Part shown: positions 34,444 through 44,040 of the stretch, in pieces
How the letters are laid out: every line of letters starts with the position of its first letter
How positions within the stretch are numbered: the first letter of the stretch is position 1
Assembly: GCA_937912125.1 (NCBI GenBank)
Contig: CALDOK010000483.1
Span: forward strand, 1-61,088
DNA length: 61,088 nucleotides
Origin: an uncultured Pseudomonadota bacterium
GTDB lineage: Bacteria > Myxococcota_A > UBA796 > JAFGLY01
Direction of reading: 5' to 3'
Made by a program: the position numbers and the translations under genes
Notes under the pieces: generated by a model
What the model was told of the DNA's origin: nothing
Database searches by the model: none
Seen by the model: the letters and a program-made list of their open reading frames with translations, nothing else

Positions 34444-35982
34444 GTGGATCTCCGCCCGGGCCAGGCGGTCGACCGCTACACAGTCGTAGACAAGATCGGC
34501 AGCGGGGGCATGGCCGAGGTCTATCGGGTGCGCCACAACACCCTGGGCACCGACCACGCGCTCAAGGTGCTCAGCCTCAATGTACCCGCCATCCGGGACC
34601 GCCTGATCCAGGAAGGTCGGGTGCAGGCCCTGCTCCAGCACCCCCACATCGTCCCGGTCACCGACGTGCTGGATGTGCAGGGCTCCCCGGGGTTGCTCAT
34701 GCAGCTGGTGAAGGGCCCCTCCCTCGAGGAGTGGCTGCGCAGCAACCGTCCTCCCATGGACGAAGCGCTGCGGATCTTCGCGGGCATCCTGAGCGCGCTG
34801 ACCGAGGCGCACAGGCTGGAGATCGTGCACCGGGACCTCAAGCCGGGCAACGTGATGCTCAGCACCCAGAGCGGCGTGCTGGAGCCCAAGGTCACCGACT
34901 TCGGCCTCGCCAAGCTGCTGGTGGAGCAGACCAGCCCCACCCAGACCCGCACCGGGCTGCCCATGGGCACACCCGCGTACATGTCACCGGAGCAGATCAC
35001 CGACGCCAAGGGCGTGGACCGGCGCACCGACATCTTCGCGCTGGGCTGCATCCTCTATGAGCTGACCTGCGGCCAGATGGCCTTCATCGGCGCCAACACC
35101 CTCGAGGTCTGGAGCGCCGTGACAGGCGGGGACTACGCGCCCCCCCGCACCCTGGTCCCCGACCTGCCCGAGCCGGTGGTGCAGGCCATCCAGGGCTGCC
35201 TGCAGCCGCAGCGCGATCTGCGCATCCCCAGCTGCGAAGCCCTCGCAGCGGTGCTGGCGGGGAGAGGACTGAGCCCCAGCGACGCCCCCACCATCGCCCC
35301 ACCAGCCCGCCCGAACCGGCCCACCCTGGCGCCCCCGCAACCCTCGGTGGTTCAGCGCGCGGCCTCCCCCACCTTCGCCCCCCTGGAACCCGACGACCCC
35401 AGCCTGGCGCCGGCGCGGCCCGGAGTCGCGGCGGCCAGCGAGCCCCCGAAGCCCGCCACTGCCCGCTGGTGGCTGCTGCTCTTGCTGGTGCTGGCAGGGC
35501 TGGGGCTGCTGGGGCTCACCGCGGCGTTCGCGGGGGGAGGACTGCTGGCCTGGTGGGCAGCGCGCACCCGAGACATGGAGCAGGCCCCCCCATCGGAGAT
35601 CGCGCAGGTGGAGCCCGCGACGGTCCAGGAGCCCCTCGCGCCCCCACCAGCCCCCCCGGCCGACACACCCTCGCGGAGCCAAGCCAGCCCGCCGAGCCCA
35701 GCCATCGAGCCACCCGCGGCACCCGAAGATGGCGCCACGGACGAGCCGGCTGTGGTCTCACCGCCCACCGGGCTGGTGGTGGTCCTAGGCGATGCCTCCT
35801 CGGTGGTGCTCATCGACGCACGCGGTGGGCGTCACGCGCCCGGCCGACTTCCACCGGGGACCTACGACATCGAGGCCAGCTTCTCCAGCGGGGCCACCAT
35901 CCACCAGCCGGACCGGGTCAGGGTACGGGCCGGAGCGACGACGACCCTGAAGTGCGTGGAGCTCATGGAGACCTGCAATTAG
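34444..35982 (+). CDS. Transmembrane Ser/Thr protein kinase with PEGA-like domain
   Basis: A 512-aa protein, GTG start. The kinase domain (about 11-270) has GSGGMAEVY (19-27), Lys41, HRDLKPGN (129-136), DFG (152-154) and SPEQ, all intact, so it should be active. A Pro-rich juxtamembrane stretch leads to one membrane helix (about 342-370), another Pro-rich linker and a beta-rich extracytoplasmic C-terminus with a PEGA-like pattern (LPPGTYDIEASF). The architecture is typical of Hanks-type sensor kinases. The signal and targets are unknown; the upstream gene at 33587 is a plausible partner. Confidence 0.92.
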   Translation: MDLRPGQAVDRYTVVDKIGSGGMAEVYRVRHNTLGTDHALKVLSLNVPAIRDRLIQEGRVQALLQHPHIVPVTDVLDVQGSPGLLMQLVKGPSLEEWLRSNRPPMDEALRIFAGILSALTEAHRLEIVHRDLKPGNVMLSTQSGVLEPKVTDFGLAKLLVEQTSPTQTRTGLPMGTPAYMSPEQITDAKGVDRRTDIFALGCILYELTCGQMAFIGANTLEVWSAVTGGDYAPPRTLVPDLPEPVVQAIQGCLQPQRDLRIPSCEALAAVLAGRGLSPSDAPTIAPPARPNRPTLAPPQPSVVQRAASPTFAPLEPDDPSLAPARPGVAAASEPPKPATARWWLLLLLVLAGLGLLGLTAAFAGGGLLAWWAARTRDMEQAPPSEIAQVEPATVQEPLAPPPAPPADTPSRSQASPPSPAIEPPAAPEDGATDEPAVVSPPTGLVVVLGDASSVVLIDARGGRHAPGRLPPGTYDIEASFSSGATIHQPDRVRVRAGATTTLKCVELMETCN

Positions 35983-35987
35983 CGGCC

Positions 35988-36503
35988 TCAGATCTCCATG
36001 ATCTGCACCTGGAAGCTGCGCCGACCCGCGCTGGTGTCCACCCAGCACTCACCCTGCTCGCCCGGGGTCTCGTCGGGGTCGGGGTTCAGATAGAAGTAGG
36101 CGTAGACGCGCTCTTCACCCATGTGGCGGTAGGGCAGATCGATCCAGAACTCTTCGAGGGTGTAGTTCTCGTCCGAGGTCACGTAGGGCGCATCGACCCA
36201 GTCCACATCGCAGCCCAGCTCGCACAGGTCCGTGGGGCCCTCGAACCAGAACATCAGAGCCGCGGCGCTCCCCGCCTGCACCGTGCGCGGCCACTCTTCG
36301 TCGTCCATGGCGCTGCTCACCCGGCCCCAGGGATCCGTGCAGAGATCTTCGGTCGGCTCCATGGGTAGGCCGGTGTCGACCCGCGCGTCGCTGTCCACGA
36401 TGCCGTGGTCCTGCTTCCAGGCCGTCAGGTCGGCCTGGTCGAGCACGCGACAGCCCACGCTGAAGGACAGCACCAGCAGGGTGAGGCTCGAGGCGCGCGC
36501 CAT
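35988..36503 (-). CDS. Hypothetical lipoprotein
   Basis: A 171-aa predicted lipoprotein with signal LTLLVLSFSVGC (Cys18). The mature part is acidic and beta-rich with two cysteine pairs (DLCTDPWG; DLCELGCDVDW). No family recognised. The start MARASSLT at 36503 is preferred because GGAGG lies just upstream and because it gives a proper lipoprotein signal; the frame upstream has none. It is convergent with the kinase gene, whose stop lies 5 nt away. Confidence 0.75.
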   Translation of the reverse strand: MARASSLTLLVLSFSVGCRVLDQADLTAWKQDHGIVDSDARVDTGLPMEPTEDLCTDPWGRVSSAMDDEEWPRTVQAGSAAALMFWFEGPTDLCELGCDVDWVDAPYVTSDENYTLEEFWIDLPYRHMGEERVYAYFYLNPDPDETPGEQGECWVDTSAGRRSFQVQIMEI

Positions 36504-36645
36504 GGGCCCTCCAGGGCCTGTGGGAACGAAGCTCCTGTATCGCACGGACCCGAGGGGTGGGTCATCGAGCGCGACACACACGGATACGCCAGGACAACCG
36601 CGGCCTGATACGCTCTCATACCCTCCAAAATAACGGAGCGAGCCG

Positions 36646-37788
36646 ATGCTGTTCCTCCCCCTCGTCCTGGCAGCCTGCAGCCCCGGGCTGAAGCTCGACT
36701 GGAGCCTGCAGGTGGGTGACTACTCCCCGGTGCCCGCGGTGTCCGAGCGCGGCACGCTGATCACCTCCACCTACGACACCTTCGGCGCCAGCGGCGCCAT
36801 CAAGGCCCACGATCCCAGCGATGGTGGCGAGCTGTGGCGACTCCAGCTCGACCACAGCAGCCCCCGCCACCTGACCCTGGACCCCGACGACAACGTCCTG
36901 GTCCGGGCCGACGACGCCCTGCTGGGCCTGGACGCCGAGACCGGTGAAGAGGCGTGGCGGGCCGAGGGCCTCGGCGAGGCAGTGGCCGTGGCGGTGGATG
37001 TAGAGCTGGGGCGGGTCTACGCGCTGCAGCACAGCTTGGGGGCCTCGAACAGCACCACGCTGACGGCGGTGGAGGCTGGAGAGCTCGCCTGGAGCATCGA
37101 CATCGAAGACTACGCTTGGCTGCTGGCGGTGGGCGGCGATGGCACCGTCTTCGTCACGGGGGGCAGCGCCTGGGCCTTCGCACCCGACGGCGGCGCCCTC
37201 TGGAACACCCCCCTGGCCAGCGCCGCCCAGACCCTGAGCCTGGACCGGGACAAGCTGCTGGTGGGCCTGCAGATGGACGGGGTGTCCGCCGGCGGTCTCG
37301 CCGCCTTGGACCGTGGCGACGGCAGCGCTCTGTGGATGTCCGAGCTCATGCCCTACTGGGAGCCGGTGGTGGACGAAGACGGCACGATCTACATGGCCAC
37401 GGCAGCCCAGCTGGTGGCCATCGACGGCGACAGCGGCGAGACCCTTTGGCTGGGCCATGAGATGCACCGCGAGGTGGCGGTGGGCGGCGATGGGCGCCTG
37501 TACGGCATGGGCTACCTCCCCGAGGACCCCGAGTTCGCCTCGCTCGGGTGGGACATCCACTTCACGGTGACCGACGCCAGCAGCGGCGAGATCCTCTGGT
37601 CCGAGTGGCAGAACGACGCCTTGGACTCGGTCAACGGCGCTCCCAGCCTCGACGGACGCCGGGTCTACTTCTGCGGCGGCAACTTCCGGGCCTACCTGTA
37701 CGCGTACACCGGCGGACCGGGCCTCGGCCGTGGGCCCTGGCCCCGCACCAACTCCGGCAACGCCAACCGCCGCAAAGAGCTGGACTGA
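36646..37788 (+). CDS. PQQ-like beta-propeller lipoprotein
   Basis: A 380-aa lipoprotein (lipobox LAAC, Cys11) made of beta-propeller repeats of the PQQ/BamB kind: GGELWRLQL, LLGLDAETGEEAWRA, LAALDRGDGSALWMS, LVAIDGDSGETLWL and ASSGEILWSEW. The repeated pattern A-x-D-x-x-(S/T)-G-E-x-x-W is clear. Such proteins act as scaffolds in outer-membrane assembly or as PQQ dehydrogenases; catalytic and quinone-binding residues are not evident here, so a scaffold role is likelier. It is a single-gene unit. Confidence 0.85.
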   Translation: MLFLPLVLAACSPGLKLDWSLQVGDYSPVPAVSERGTLITSTYDTFGASGAIKAHDPSDGGELWRLQLDHSSPRHLTLDPDDNVLVRADDALLGLDAETGEEAWRAEGLGEAVAVAVDVELGRVYALQHSLGASNSTTLTAVEAGELAWSIDIEDYAWLLAVGGDGTVFVTGGSAWAFAPDGGALWNTPLASAAQTLSLDRDKLLVGLQMDGVSAGGLAALDRGDGSALWMSELMPYWEPVVDEDGTIYMATAAQLVAIDGDSGETLWLGHEMHREVAVGGDGRLYGMGYLPEDPEFASLGWDIHFTVTDASSGEILWSEWQNDALDSVNGAPSLDGRRVYFCGGNFRAYLYAYTGGPGLGRGPWPRTNSGNANRRKELD

Positions 37789-37813
37789 ACAGTCCCGCCC
37801 GCAGGATGAGGGA

Positions 37814-38965
37814 TCAGCGCTGACAGCCCTCGGAGAACTCCAGCGCGAGGGACGCATCGGCATCGAGAAGGCGCGGAGCCTCGCCGCCGTAGTCGGCCAC
37901 GGGCAGCCAACCGAGTGAGGCCCCCGCGGAACCCAGCCGCCAGGCCAGGCCGAGCTCGGTGGCCTCGGCGATGTACAGCAACGCTGTTGGATCGCCGTCG
38001 TGGCAGGCGAAGCCGGCGATGGTGTCGTCGGAGGTGTATTGCCCGTCCCGGTTGACGTGCTCGTAGGCGACAGGGAACTCCACGGCCGCATCGGCACCCA
38101 GCGCGGGGATGCGCTCAACGTGGTCGGAGGGGGGAACGCCATCGAGGGAGATGCCCCAAGCACCCTTGTCGAAGCCATCGGTCTGGTCATGGACCGTGGC
38201 GAGGCTGGTGTCGCCGTCCAGGTAGCCTTCGGGGACCGCGGCGACGCCGTAGCCGTCCGGATCTGCGGTGCCCGCCCAAGTGCCTCCGACGCTGGCCGTG
38301 GTGACCGCGTCACCAGGCCAGAGATCGGCGCTCAGGGGAATCTGCCAGAAGGGCTCGGCGCGGGTGAACTCACCATCCAGGGAGGTCGCGTTCCAGCCGG
38401 GGTAGTAGCACGCCTCTCCGAGCTCCACGGGGAGGTCGCCGGCGAAGTAGACGAGCATGGACGGGCCGGCCGCGACGATGGTCTCGCCGCTGTCGGGTAG
38501 CTCGTCGCCGTCATCGTCCAAGTGCAGGGTCAACAGGTACCGTGCGCCGAGCAGGCCGGGGTAGCGCTCCGCGTCGAGCTCCATCAGGTCCTCGTCCGCG
38601 GGCACGTCGAACATGTGGAGACCTCTCCCGCTGCTGTAGGGCTCGGCGAGCAGCGTCTCGCCGACGACGATGCCCTCGCCATCCGGTGCGAACCAGGTCG
38701 CGGACACGACGGTATCGGCCCACTCGCCCTCGACGTCGAACTTGGCGGTCTGGACATCGCTGTCACCGTCCGCGTCGGTGTCACAGTCGGAGTCGGAGTC
38801 GGAGTCGGAGTCGGAGTCGGAGTCGGAGTCGGAGTCGGCGTCCGTATCGGTGTCCGTATCGGTGTCAGTGTCGGTGTCACCCTCCACCGGGTCGGCCGCC
38901 GTGTCGTCCTTGTCGTCGGGACAGGCCGGCAAGAGCAGGAAGAGTGAAAGGAAGAGTACGCGCAT
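37814..38965 (-). CDS. Lipoprotein with Asp-Thr/Asp-Ser repeat linker
   Basis: A 383-aa lipoprotein (lipobox LLPAC, Cys15). Residues about 30-70 are a low-complexity run of Asp-Thr followed by Asp-Ser pairs, encoded partly by nine perfect copies of a hexanucleotide (38785-38838). The rest is a beta-rich domain of unknown family. The acidic run probably forms an extended calcium-binding spacer between the lipid anchor and the folded domain. The hexamer length keeps the frame, so copy number can vary without loss of function. It is divergent from the gene at 39021, which has a similar repeat. Confidence 0.8.
   Translation of the reverse strand: MRVLFLSLFLLLPACPDDKDDTAADPVEGDTDTDTDTDTDTDADSDSDSDSDSDSDSDSDCDTDADGDSDVQTAKFDVEGEWADTVVSATWFAPDGEGIVVGETLLAEPYSSGRGLHMFDVPADEDLMELDAERYPGLLGARYLLTLHLDDDGDELPDSGETIVAAGPSMLVYFAGDLPVELGEACYYPGWNATSLDGEFTRAEPFWQIPLSADLWPGDAVTTASVGGTWAGTADPDGYGVAAVPEGYLDGDTSLATVHDQTDGFDKGAWGISLDGVPPSDHVERIPALGADAAVEFPVAYEHVNRDGQYTSDDTIAGFACHDGDPTALLYIAEATELGLAWRLGSAGASLGWLPVADYGGEAPRLLDADASLALEFSEGCQR
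38785..38838 (-). repeat. Hexanucleotide repeat, nine copies (Asp-Ser run)
   Basis: On the plus strand AGTCGG is repeated nine times without interruption. Read on the coding (minus) strand it gives alternating Asp and Ser. It is flanked by less regular units giving Asp-Thr. Confidence 0.95.
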
Positions 38966-39020
38966 GGGGCCCCCGGGGGGAGCATCGGCCTACACCCTAT
39001 TCGCGAGATAGCCTCTGGGC

Positions 39021-39941
<921 letters not shown>

Positions 39942-39943
39942 CC

Positions 39944-40795
39944 ATGTGGCAGCTGCTCCTCTCCGCCGCCCTCGCCGCCGTACCCCCAGAGGTGGACATC
40001 GAGGACGTGGAGCGCTGGGGCGCCCGCGGTGACGCGCTGCTCGAGGGCCCCCCCGGCTGCTGGGAGCTCGAAGGGCAGGCCCTGGTGCGGGTGGCGCTGT
40101 TCACCAGCGGTGGATTCCTGGGCAAGCCCGAGCACCTGGAGACCATGATGTCCGGACCGTTCAGCGGTCGCCTCGAGGACGGGCTCTGGACCCGCCTGGA
40201 TCACCACCTGCCGGCCACAGACGCCACGGGCAAGCTGGTGGTCGCTGAGCTTCCCCTGCACCCCATGGTCGGGCGCGTGGCCCTCGAAGGAGACGGCCCG
40301 TCCCCGGCCGAGGCGGACCCCGATGACGACGGCGAGCACGGCAGCGTGTCGGTGGGCATGAACGGCGACGGGCTCGTGGTGGGGGCTCAGGCCTGGAGCC
40401 GGGCGGCCAACCTCGTGGACGAGATCATCGCGGCGGTGGACCCGGAGACCGTGCTCATCCACACGGCGTGGAACGACGCCCAGCAGGCCGTCGAGGTGGT
40501 GCGGACCATGCCCCTGGGCCGCCGAGTGGCCGCGGGAGAGGTCACGATGCGCTCGACGCATCCGGTGGCCGGTGGGCAAGAGCGGCTGACGATGAGCTTC
40601 CCTGATCGCATCCGAATGGGCGAGGGTCTGGTCAAGGTCACCCTGATGTCCACCCAGCTGCACCTGGTGGCGGTGCCCTCGGCCCACGGTCCGCTGCCGG
40701 CGAGGGAGAGCGTGTCCACGATCCTGGGCGTCTTGGGCTTCACCCTGGGCTACGAGCAAGACCTGACCTACCACCAAGCCACCCCCTGCCCCTGA
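39944..40795 (+). CDS. Hypothetical exported protein
   Basis: A 283-aa protein with a short signal peptide (LLLSAALAAVPP) and an otherwise soluble sequence of mixed helices and strands. No family or catalytic motif was recognised. It starts 2 nt after the stop of the probable outer-membrane protein gene and is likely made together with it, perhaps as a periplasmic partner. Confidence 0.7.
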   Translation: MWQLLLSAALAAVPPEVDIEDVERWGARGDALLEGPPGCWELEGQALVRVALFTSGGFLGKPEHLETMMSGPFSGRLEDGLWTRLDHHLPATDATGKLVVAELPLHPMVGRVALEGDGPSPAEADPDDDGEHGSVSVGMNGDGLVVGAQAWSRAANLVDEIIAAVDPETVLIHTAWNDAQQAVEVVRTMPLGRRVAAGEVTMRSTHPVAGGQERLTMSFPDRIRMGEGLVKVTLMSTQLHLVAVPSAHGPLPARESVSTILGVLGFTLGYEQDLTYHQATPCP

Positions 40796-40921
40796 TCATC
40801 GCCGACCCCACTAGCCCGTGGGTGCGGTGACGGCGGTGCGCTGACAGGGTGACCGGCGGCGCGCGCCGAGACAGGCGGACAACCCGGTGCTACCCTCGCA
40901 GCAGCCCAGGAGGAGGGAGCC

Positions 40922-41596
40922 ATGCCGAGCTGGACGCTGCCCATCGCGCTGCTGCTGGTCGGCTGCGAGACCGCTGGCGAGCCCCTGCCAGCGCCCGGCG
41001 ACTCCGAGGACAGCGCCACCGACACCACCCTGCCGCTCTGCGAGGACCCCGAGCCCATCCTCGAGCGCGGGGGGCTGCCCAGCGGCTACCAGCGCTGCAC
41101 CGACGGCGCCATCAACCGCGGGCAGCCCGAGCCGCTGGACCTGACCCACTACGCCGAACAGGTGCGCGAGTGCCCCGGAGCAAGCCCGAAGATCGGGGGC
41201 GACTGCACCGAGGACGCCGACTGCGGCCGCGAGCCCAACGGCCAGTGCGCGTCTTGGTGGAACGGCTTCGACCAGAACTGCTACTGCCAGTACCTGTGCT
41301 CGAGCGACCTGGACTGCGAGCCAGGCACAATCTGCGTCTCGCCCAAGGCCTCCAGCTACGACTGGCCCGTGTGCGTTCCCGCGACCTGCACTCAGGACGC
41401 CGACTGCCCCTCGGGTGAGTGCGGGCTGGGCACCGCCCGGGACATGGACACGATCTACGCTGAGCTGAGCTGCCGCAGCGAGGCCGACACCTGTCACGGC
41501 GACGACGGCTGCGGCGTGAGCAGCGGAGGCCAGTACTGCCTGCCCGAGGGAGAGGACGGCGCGTTTCGCTGCGAGGACTACACCATTTGGGACTAG
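40922..41596 (+). CDS. Cys-rich lipoprotein
   Basis: A 224-aa lipoprotein (lipobox LLVGC, Cys15) with about twenty cysteines in the mature part, in recurring CTEDADC, CSSDLDCEPGTIC, CTQDADCPSGEC spacing. This looks like repeated small disulfide-bonded modules common in myxobacterial surface proteins. No enzymatic motif. The start has a strong AGGAGGAGGGAG upstream. Function unknown. Confidence 0.8.
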   Translation: MPSWTLPIALLLVGCETAGEPLPAPGDSEDSATDTTLPLCEDPEPILERGGLPSGYQRCTDGAINRGQPEPLDLTHYAEQVRECPGASPKIGGDCTEDADCGREPNGQCASWWNGFDQNCYCQYLCSSDLDCEPGTICVSPKASSYDWPVCVPATCTQDADCPSGECGLGTARDMDTIYAELSCRSEADTCHGDDGCGVSSGGQYCLPEGEDGAFRCEDYTIWD

Positions 41597-41632
41597 GTTA
41601 GGGAGCCAGCGACCCCGAGCACCAGGCCCATC

Positions 41633-42493
41633 TTGACCGTTCGACCCCACCTCTCCGCCTTCGCCACCCTGTGCGCCCTGGCCGCCGCGGGCTGCCCCGC
41701 CCCCAGCCCTGGCGAGCTCACCGGCACCGTCGAGTCCCACACCCTCAGCTCCCAGAGCGTGGGCGACGACTATGTGCTCACCGTGCGCGTGCCTCCAGGC
41801 TACGACGCCGCAGGGGCCCACCCGGTGGTCTTCCAGCTCGACCCGTACCTGGGCGTGCTGCAGGAGTTCGCCCTCACCGCGAGCTACGCCTCCCAGCTCG
41901 AGGCTGACGGCGTCATCGAACCCACCCTCGTCGTGGGTGTCGGCTATCCAGAGGTCCCAGGGCCCATCGAGGGACGGTTCCGCGACTACTCCCTGCCGGA
42001 CGCCAACGGCGACACCCTGGGCCTCGGCTCTGGGGGCGCACCCGCGTTCTACGACTTCATGCACGACGAGCTCACGCCCTGGCTCGAAGACCACTACGCC
42101 GTCGCCGGTCCGTCGGATCGCGCCCTGTTCGGCCACTCCCTGGGTGGCCTGTTCACCATGTATGCGGCGCTGCAGCACGACCAGGACGACCCCTTCGTGG
42201 AGCGCTTCGTGGTGGCCAGTCCCTCGTTCTGGTACGACAGCGGCTCCATCTTCCAGATCGAGCAAGCCTACGCGGACGAGGCCGAGGATCTGGGGCTGGA
42301 CCTGTTCCTGGCCGACGGCCTCTACGAAGGGCCCGAGATGACGGTCTACACCGACGCCATGGCGGAGCGGCTGGCCGCGCGAGGCTACGCCTCCCTGTCC
42401 CTGACGGTCCAGCGCTACGAGGTGGACCACGTCCGGAGCGTGGAGCCCTGCTTCCGCGAGGGGCTCGAGCACCACTTCGGGGGTGCCCGTTGA
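41633..42493 (+). CDS. Esterase-family alpha/beta hydrolase lipoprotein
   Basis: A 286-aa protein starting at TTG with lipobox AAGC (Cys21). It has the alpha/beta-hydrolase core of the putative-esterase (enterochelin esterase-like) family: RVPPGYD, VVFQLD, the nucleophile Ser169 in FGHSLGG and a C-terminal VDHVRS that should supply the catalytic His. It probably hydrolyses an ester at the cell surface; the substrate is unknown. The downstream gene overlaps its stop by 4 nt, so the two are translationally coupled. Confidence 0.85.
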   Translation: MTVRPHLSAFATLCALAAAGCPAPSPGELTGTVESHTLSSQSVGDDYVLTVRVPPGYDAAGAHPVVFQLDPYLGVLQEFALTASYASQLEADGVIEPTLVVGVGYPEVPGPIEGRFRDYSLPDANGDTLGLGSGGAPAFYDFMHDELTPWLEDHYAVAGPSDRALFGHSLGGLFTMYAALQHDQDDPFVERFVVASPSFWYDSGSIFQIEQAYADEAEDLGLDLFLADGLYEGPEMTVYTDAMAERLAARGYASLSLTVQRYEVDHVRSVEPCFREGLEHHFGGAR

Positions 42494-43128
42494 AGCGCGT
42501 CGCATTCGCGGTCTCCCTGGCGCTCAGCCTCGGCCTGCCCACCACCGCCTTGGCCGCGGAACCGCCCGACGACACCGCCGCGTCCCGAGCCCAAGGCCCA
42601 ATGCTCGAGCTCTCCCTGGCGCCCCTTTACGGCTTCGGAGGAGCGCGGCACGGCTTCGGGGGCCAGGCAGGCCTGGGCATGTTCTCCCCGCTGTGGCAGG
42701 GCGAGGGCAGCACCGGCTCCCTCGAGCTGGGCCTGCTGCTGGGCTACGACCACGAGAGCTACGGGCGTAGCGACCGCTTCCTGGGCGAGGGGCAGGTGGA
42801 CGGGGGAACCCACCGCATCGAGGCGCTGCTGCTGGCGGGGCCGGGGCTGCGCCTGGCCGCCATGCCACGGGTCCGCTCGTCCCTGCAGCTGTATGGCGGC
42901 TGGGTCCAGGCCTTCATGCACGCCCAGCTCGACAACGAGCTGCAGTCCATCTCGGGCGACTACGAGGTGAGCGTCGGCGTGTTCTCCACCGGGCTGGCCC
43001 TCACACACCGCCTCGAGCTTGCCCAGCGCGTAGGCCTGGACCTCCAGGTGCGGGCGCCGTTCCCCATGGTGCCCGCCGCCATCACCTCGTATGTGTTCGC
43101 ATCGCTGGGGGTGTCGGTGGGCCTGTGA
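42490..43128 (+). CDS. Outer-membrane beta-barrel-like protein
   Basis: A 212-aa protein starting at TTG inside the end of the esterase gene. It has a classical signal peptide (VSLALSLGLPTTALA) followed by alternating amphipathic strands rich in Gly, Tyr and Leu, consistent with an 8-stranded outer-membrane barrel. Coupled translation with the esterase lipoprotein suggests a shared function. No specific family recognised. Confidence 0.75.
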   Translation: MKRVAFAVSLALSLGLPTTALAAEPPDDTAASRAQGPMLELSLAPLYGFGGARHGFGGQAGLGMFSPLWQGEGSTGSLELGLLLGYDHESYGRSDRFLGEGQVDGGTHRIEALLLAGPGLRLAAMPRVRSSLQLYGGWVQAFMHAQLDNELQSISGDYEVSVGVFSTGLALTHRLELAQRVGLDLQVRAPFPMVPAAITSYVFASLGVSVGL

Positions 43129-43176
43129 GGCGCCCCGGCCTCCGCACCGATGGCACCAGCGACACCGTCGGCCCCC

Positions 43177-44016
43177 TCACAACCCCCAGCCGAAGATGCG
43201 GTCCGCGGTGCGCCAGTAGAAGTCCTGGCGGGTGGGCTCCGGCACATGCAGGCGATCCAGCAGGCGCTGGGCCACGGGCAGCCAGTCCCCCACCAGCGGG
43301 TCGTCGGTGCCAAAGGGGATGCGCTCGAAGCAATGCAGCGCGAAGTTCTCGTCGGGGTCGTCCAGGTCCGCCCCCGGCGCGGGACTCAGGGCCTTGAGCA
43401 GGCGGGCGAAGAAGGGCTTGTCGGCCACATCCCAGCTGATATCGAACCACACGTTGGGGTGGCCCAGCAGCAAGGAGATGGCCTCGGCGCAGTGGGGCAT
43501 GCCCAGGTGGGCGCCGATGATCTTCAGGTCCGGGAAGCTGCGAGCGATGCGGTCCAGCGTGTAGGGGTGCATGTGGTCGGCGCTCAGGCGCCGCTGCCGA
43601 TCCTGCTGCCCCAGGCGGTAGACCCAGCCGGTGTGGAACAGGATGGGCATGCCCAGCTGTTCGGCGCGCTCGTAGAGGGGCATGTAGCGGTCGTGGTCGT
43701 AGGGGTGGGTGGGCATCTCGAGCTTCAGGCCGGTGAAGCCCTGGTCCTTCAGACCCTCGACCTCGTCGGGGCCGCCCATGGGCTCGCCCAGCTCCACATT
43801 GCCCATGCCCACCAGCAGGTCCGGGTACTCCCGCATCCAGCGCAGGACGCCGGCGTTGCCCAGGTAGACCGAGTTGGGGGGCTGCCAGTAGGCGGAGTCG
43901 GCCAGCACCACGACCTTGCGGCAGTTGTGGGCCCGCCACTCGGCCACGCGGGCGGCCACGTCCATGGTGGAGTGCAGGTGGGCATGCACGTTCACGAGCT
44001 TCTCGGGGATGGCCAT
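43177..44016 (-). CDS. Amidohydrolase-family TIM-barrel protein
   Basis: A 279-aa protein of the amidohydrolase-2 type. The metal site is visible: HAHLH (11-15), a Lys or Glu in GLKLEMP, His in FHTGW, His in GAHLGMP and Asp in FGTDDP. These enzymes hydrolyse or decarboxylate small molecules with one divalent metal, in the cytoplasm. The substrate is unknown. It lies 24 nt after the GH5 hydrolase gene on the same strand, last in a four-gene run. Confidence 0.85.
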   Translation of the reverse strand: MAIPEKLVNVHAHLHSTMDVAARVAEWRAHNCRKVVVLADSAYWQPPNSVYLGNAGVLRWMREYPDLLVGMGNVELGEPMGGPDEVEGLKDQGFTGLKLEMPTHPYDHDRYMPLYERAEQLGMPILFHTGWVYRLGQQDRQRRLSADHMHPYTLDRIARSFPDLKIIGAHLGMPHCAEAISLLLGHPNVWFDISWDVADKPFFARLLKALSPAPGADLDDPDENFALHCFERIPFGTDDPLVGDWLPVAQRLLDRLHVPEPTRQDFYWRTADRIFGWGL

Positions 44017-44040
44017 GGGGACCTCGCTTGGGTTCGCTGC

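Noticed and set aside
40790..40835. Short similarity to the apgM-family coding sequence near 30597 (TCATCGCCGACCCC and TGCGGTGAC)
   Set aside because: A 14-nt match is expected by chance in 61 kb of GC-rich sequence, and the flanks do not align.
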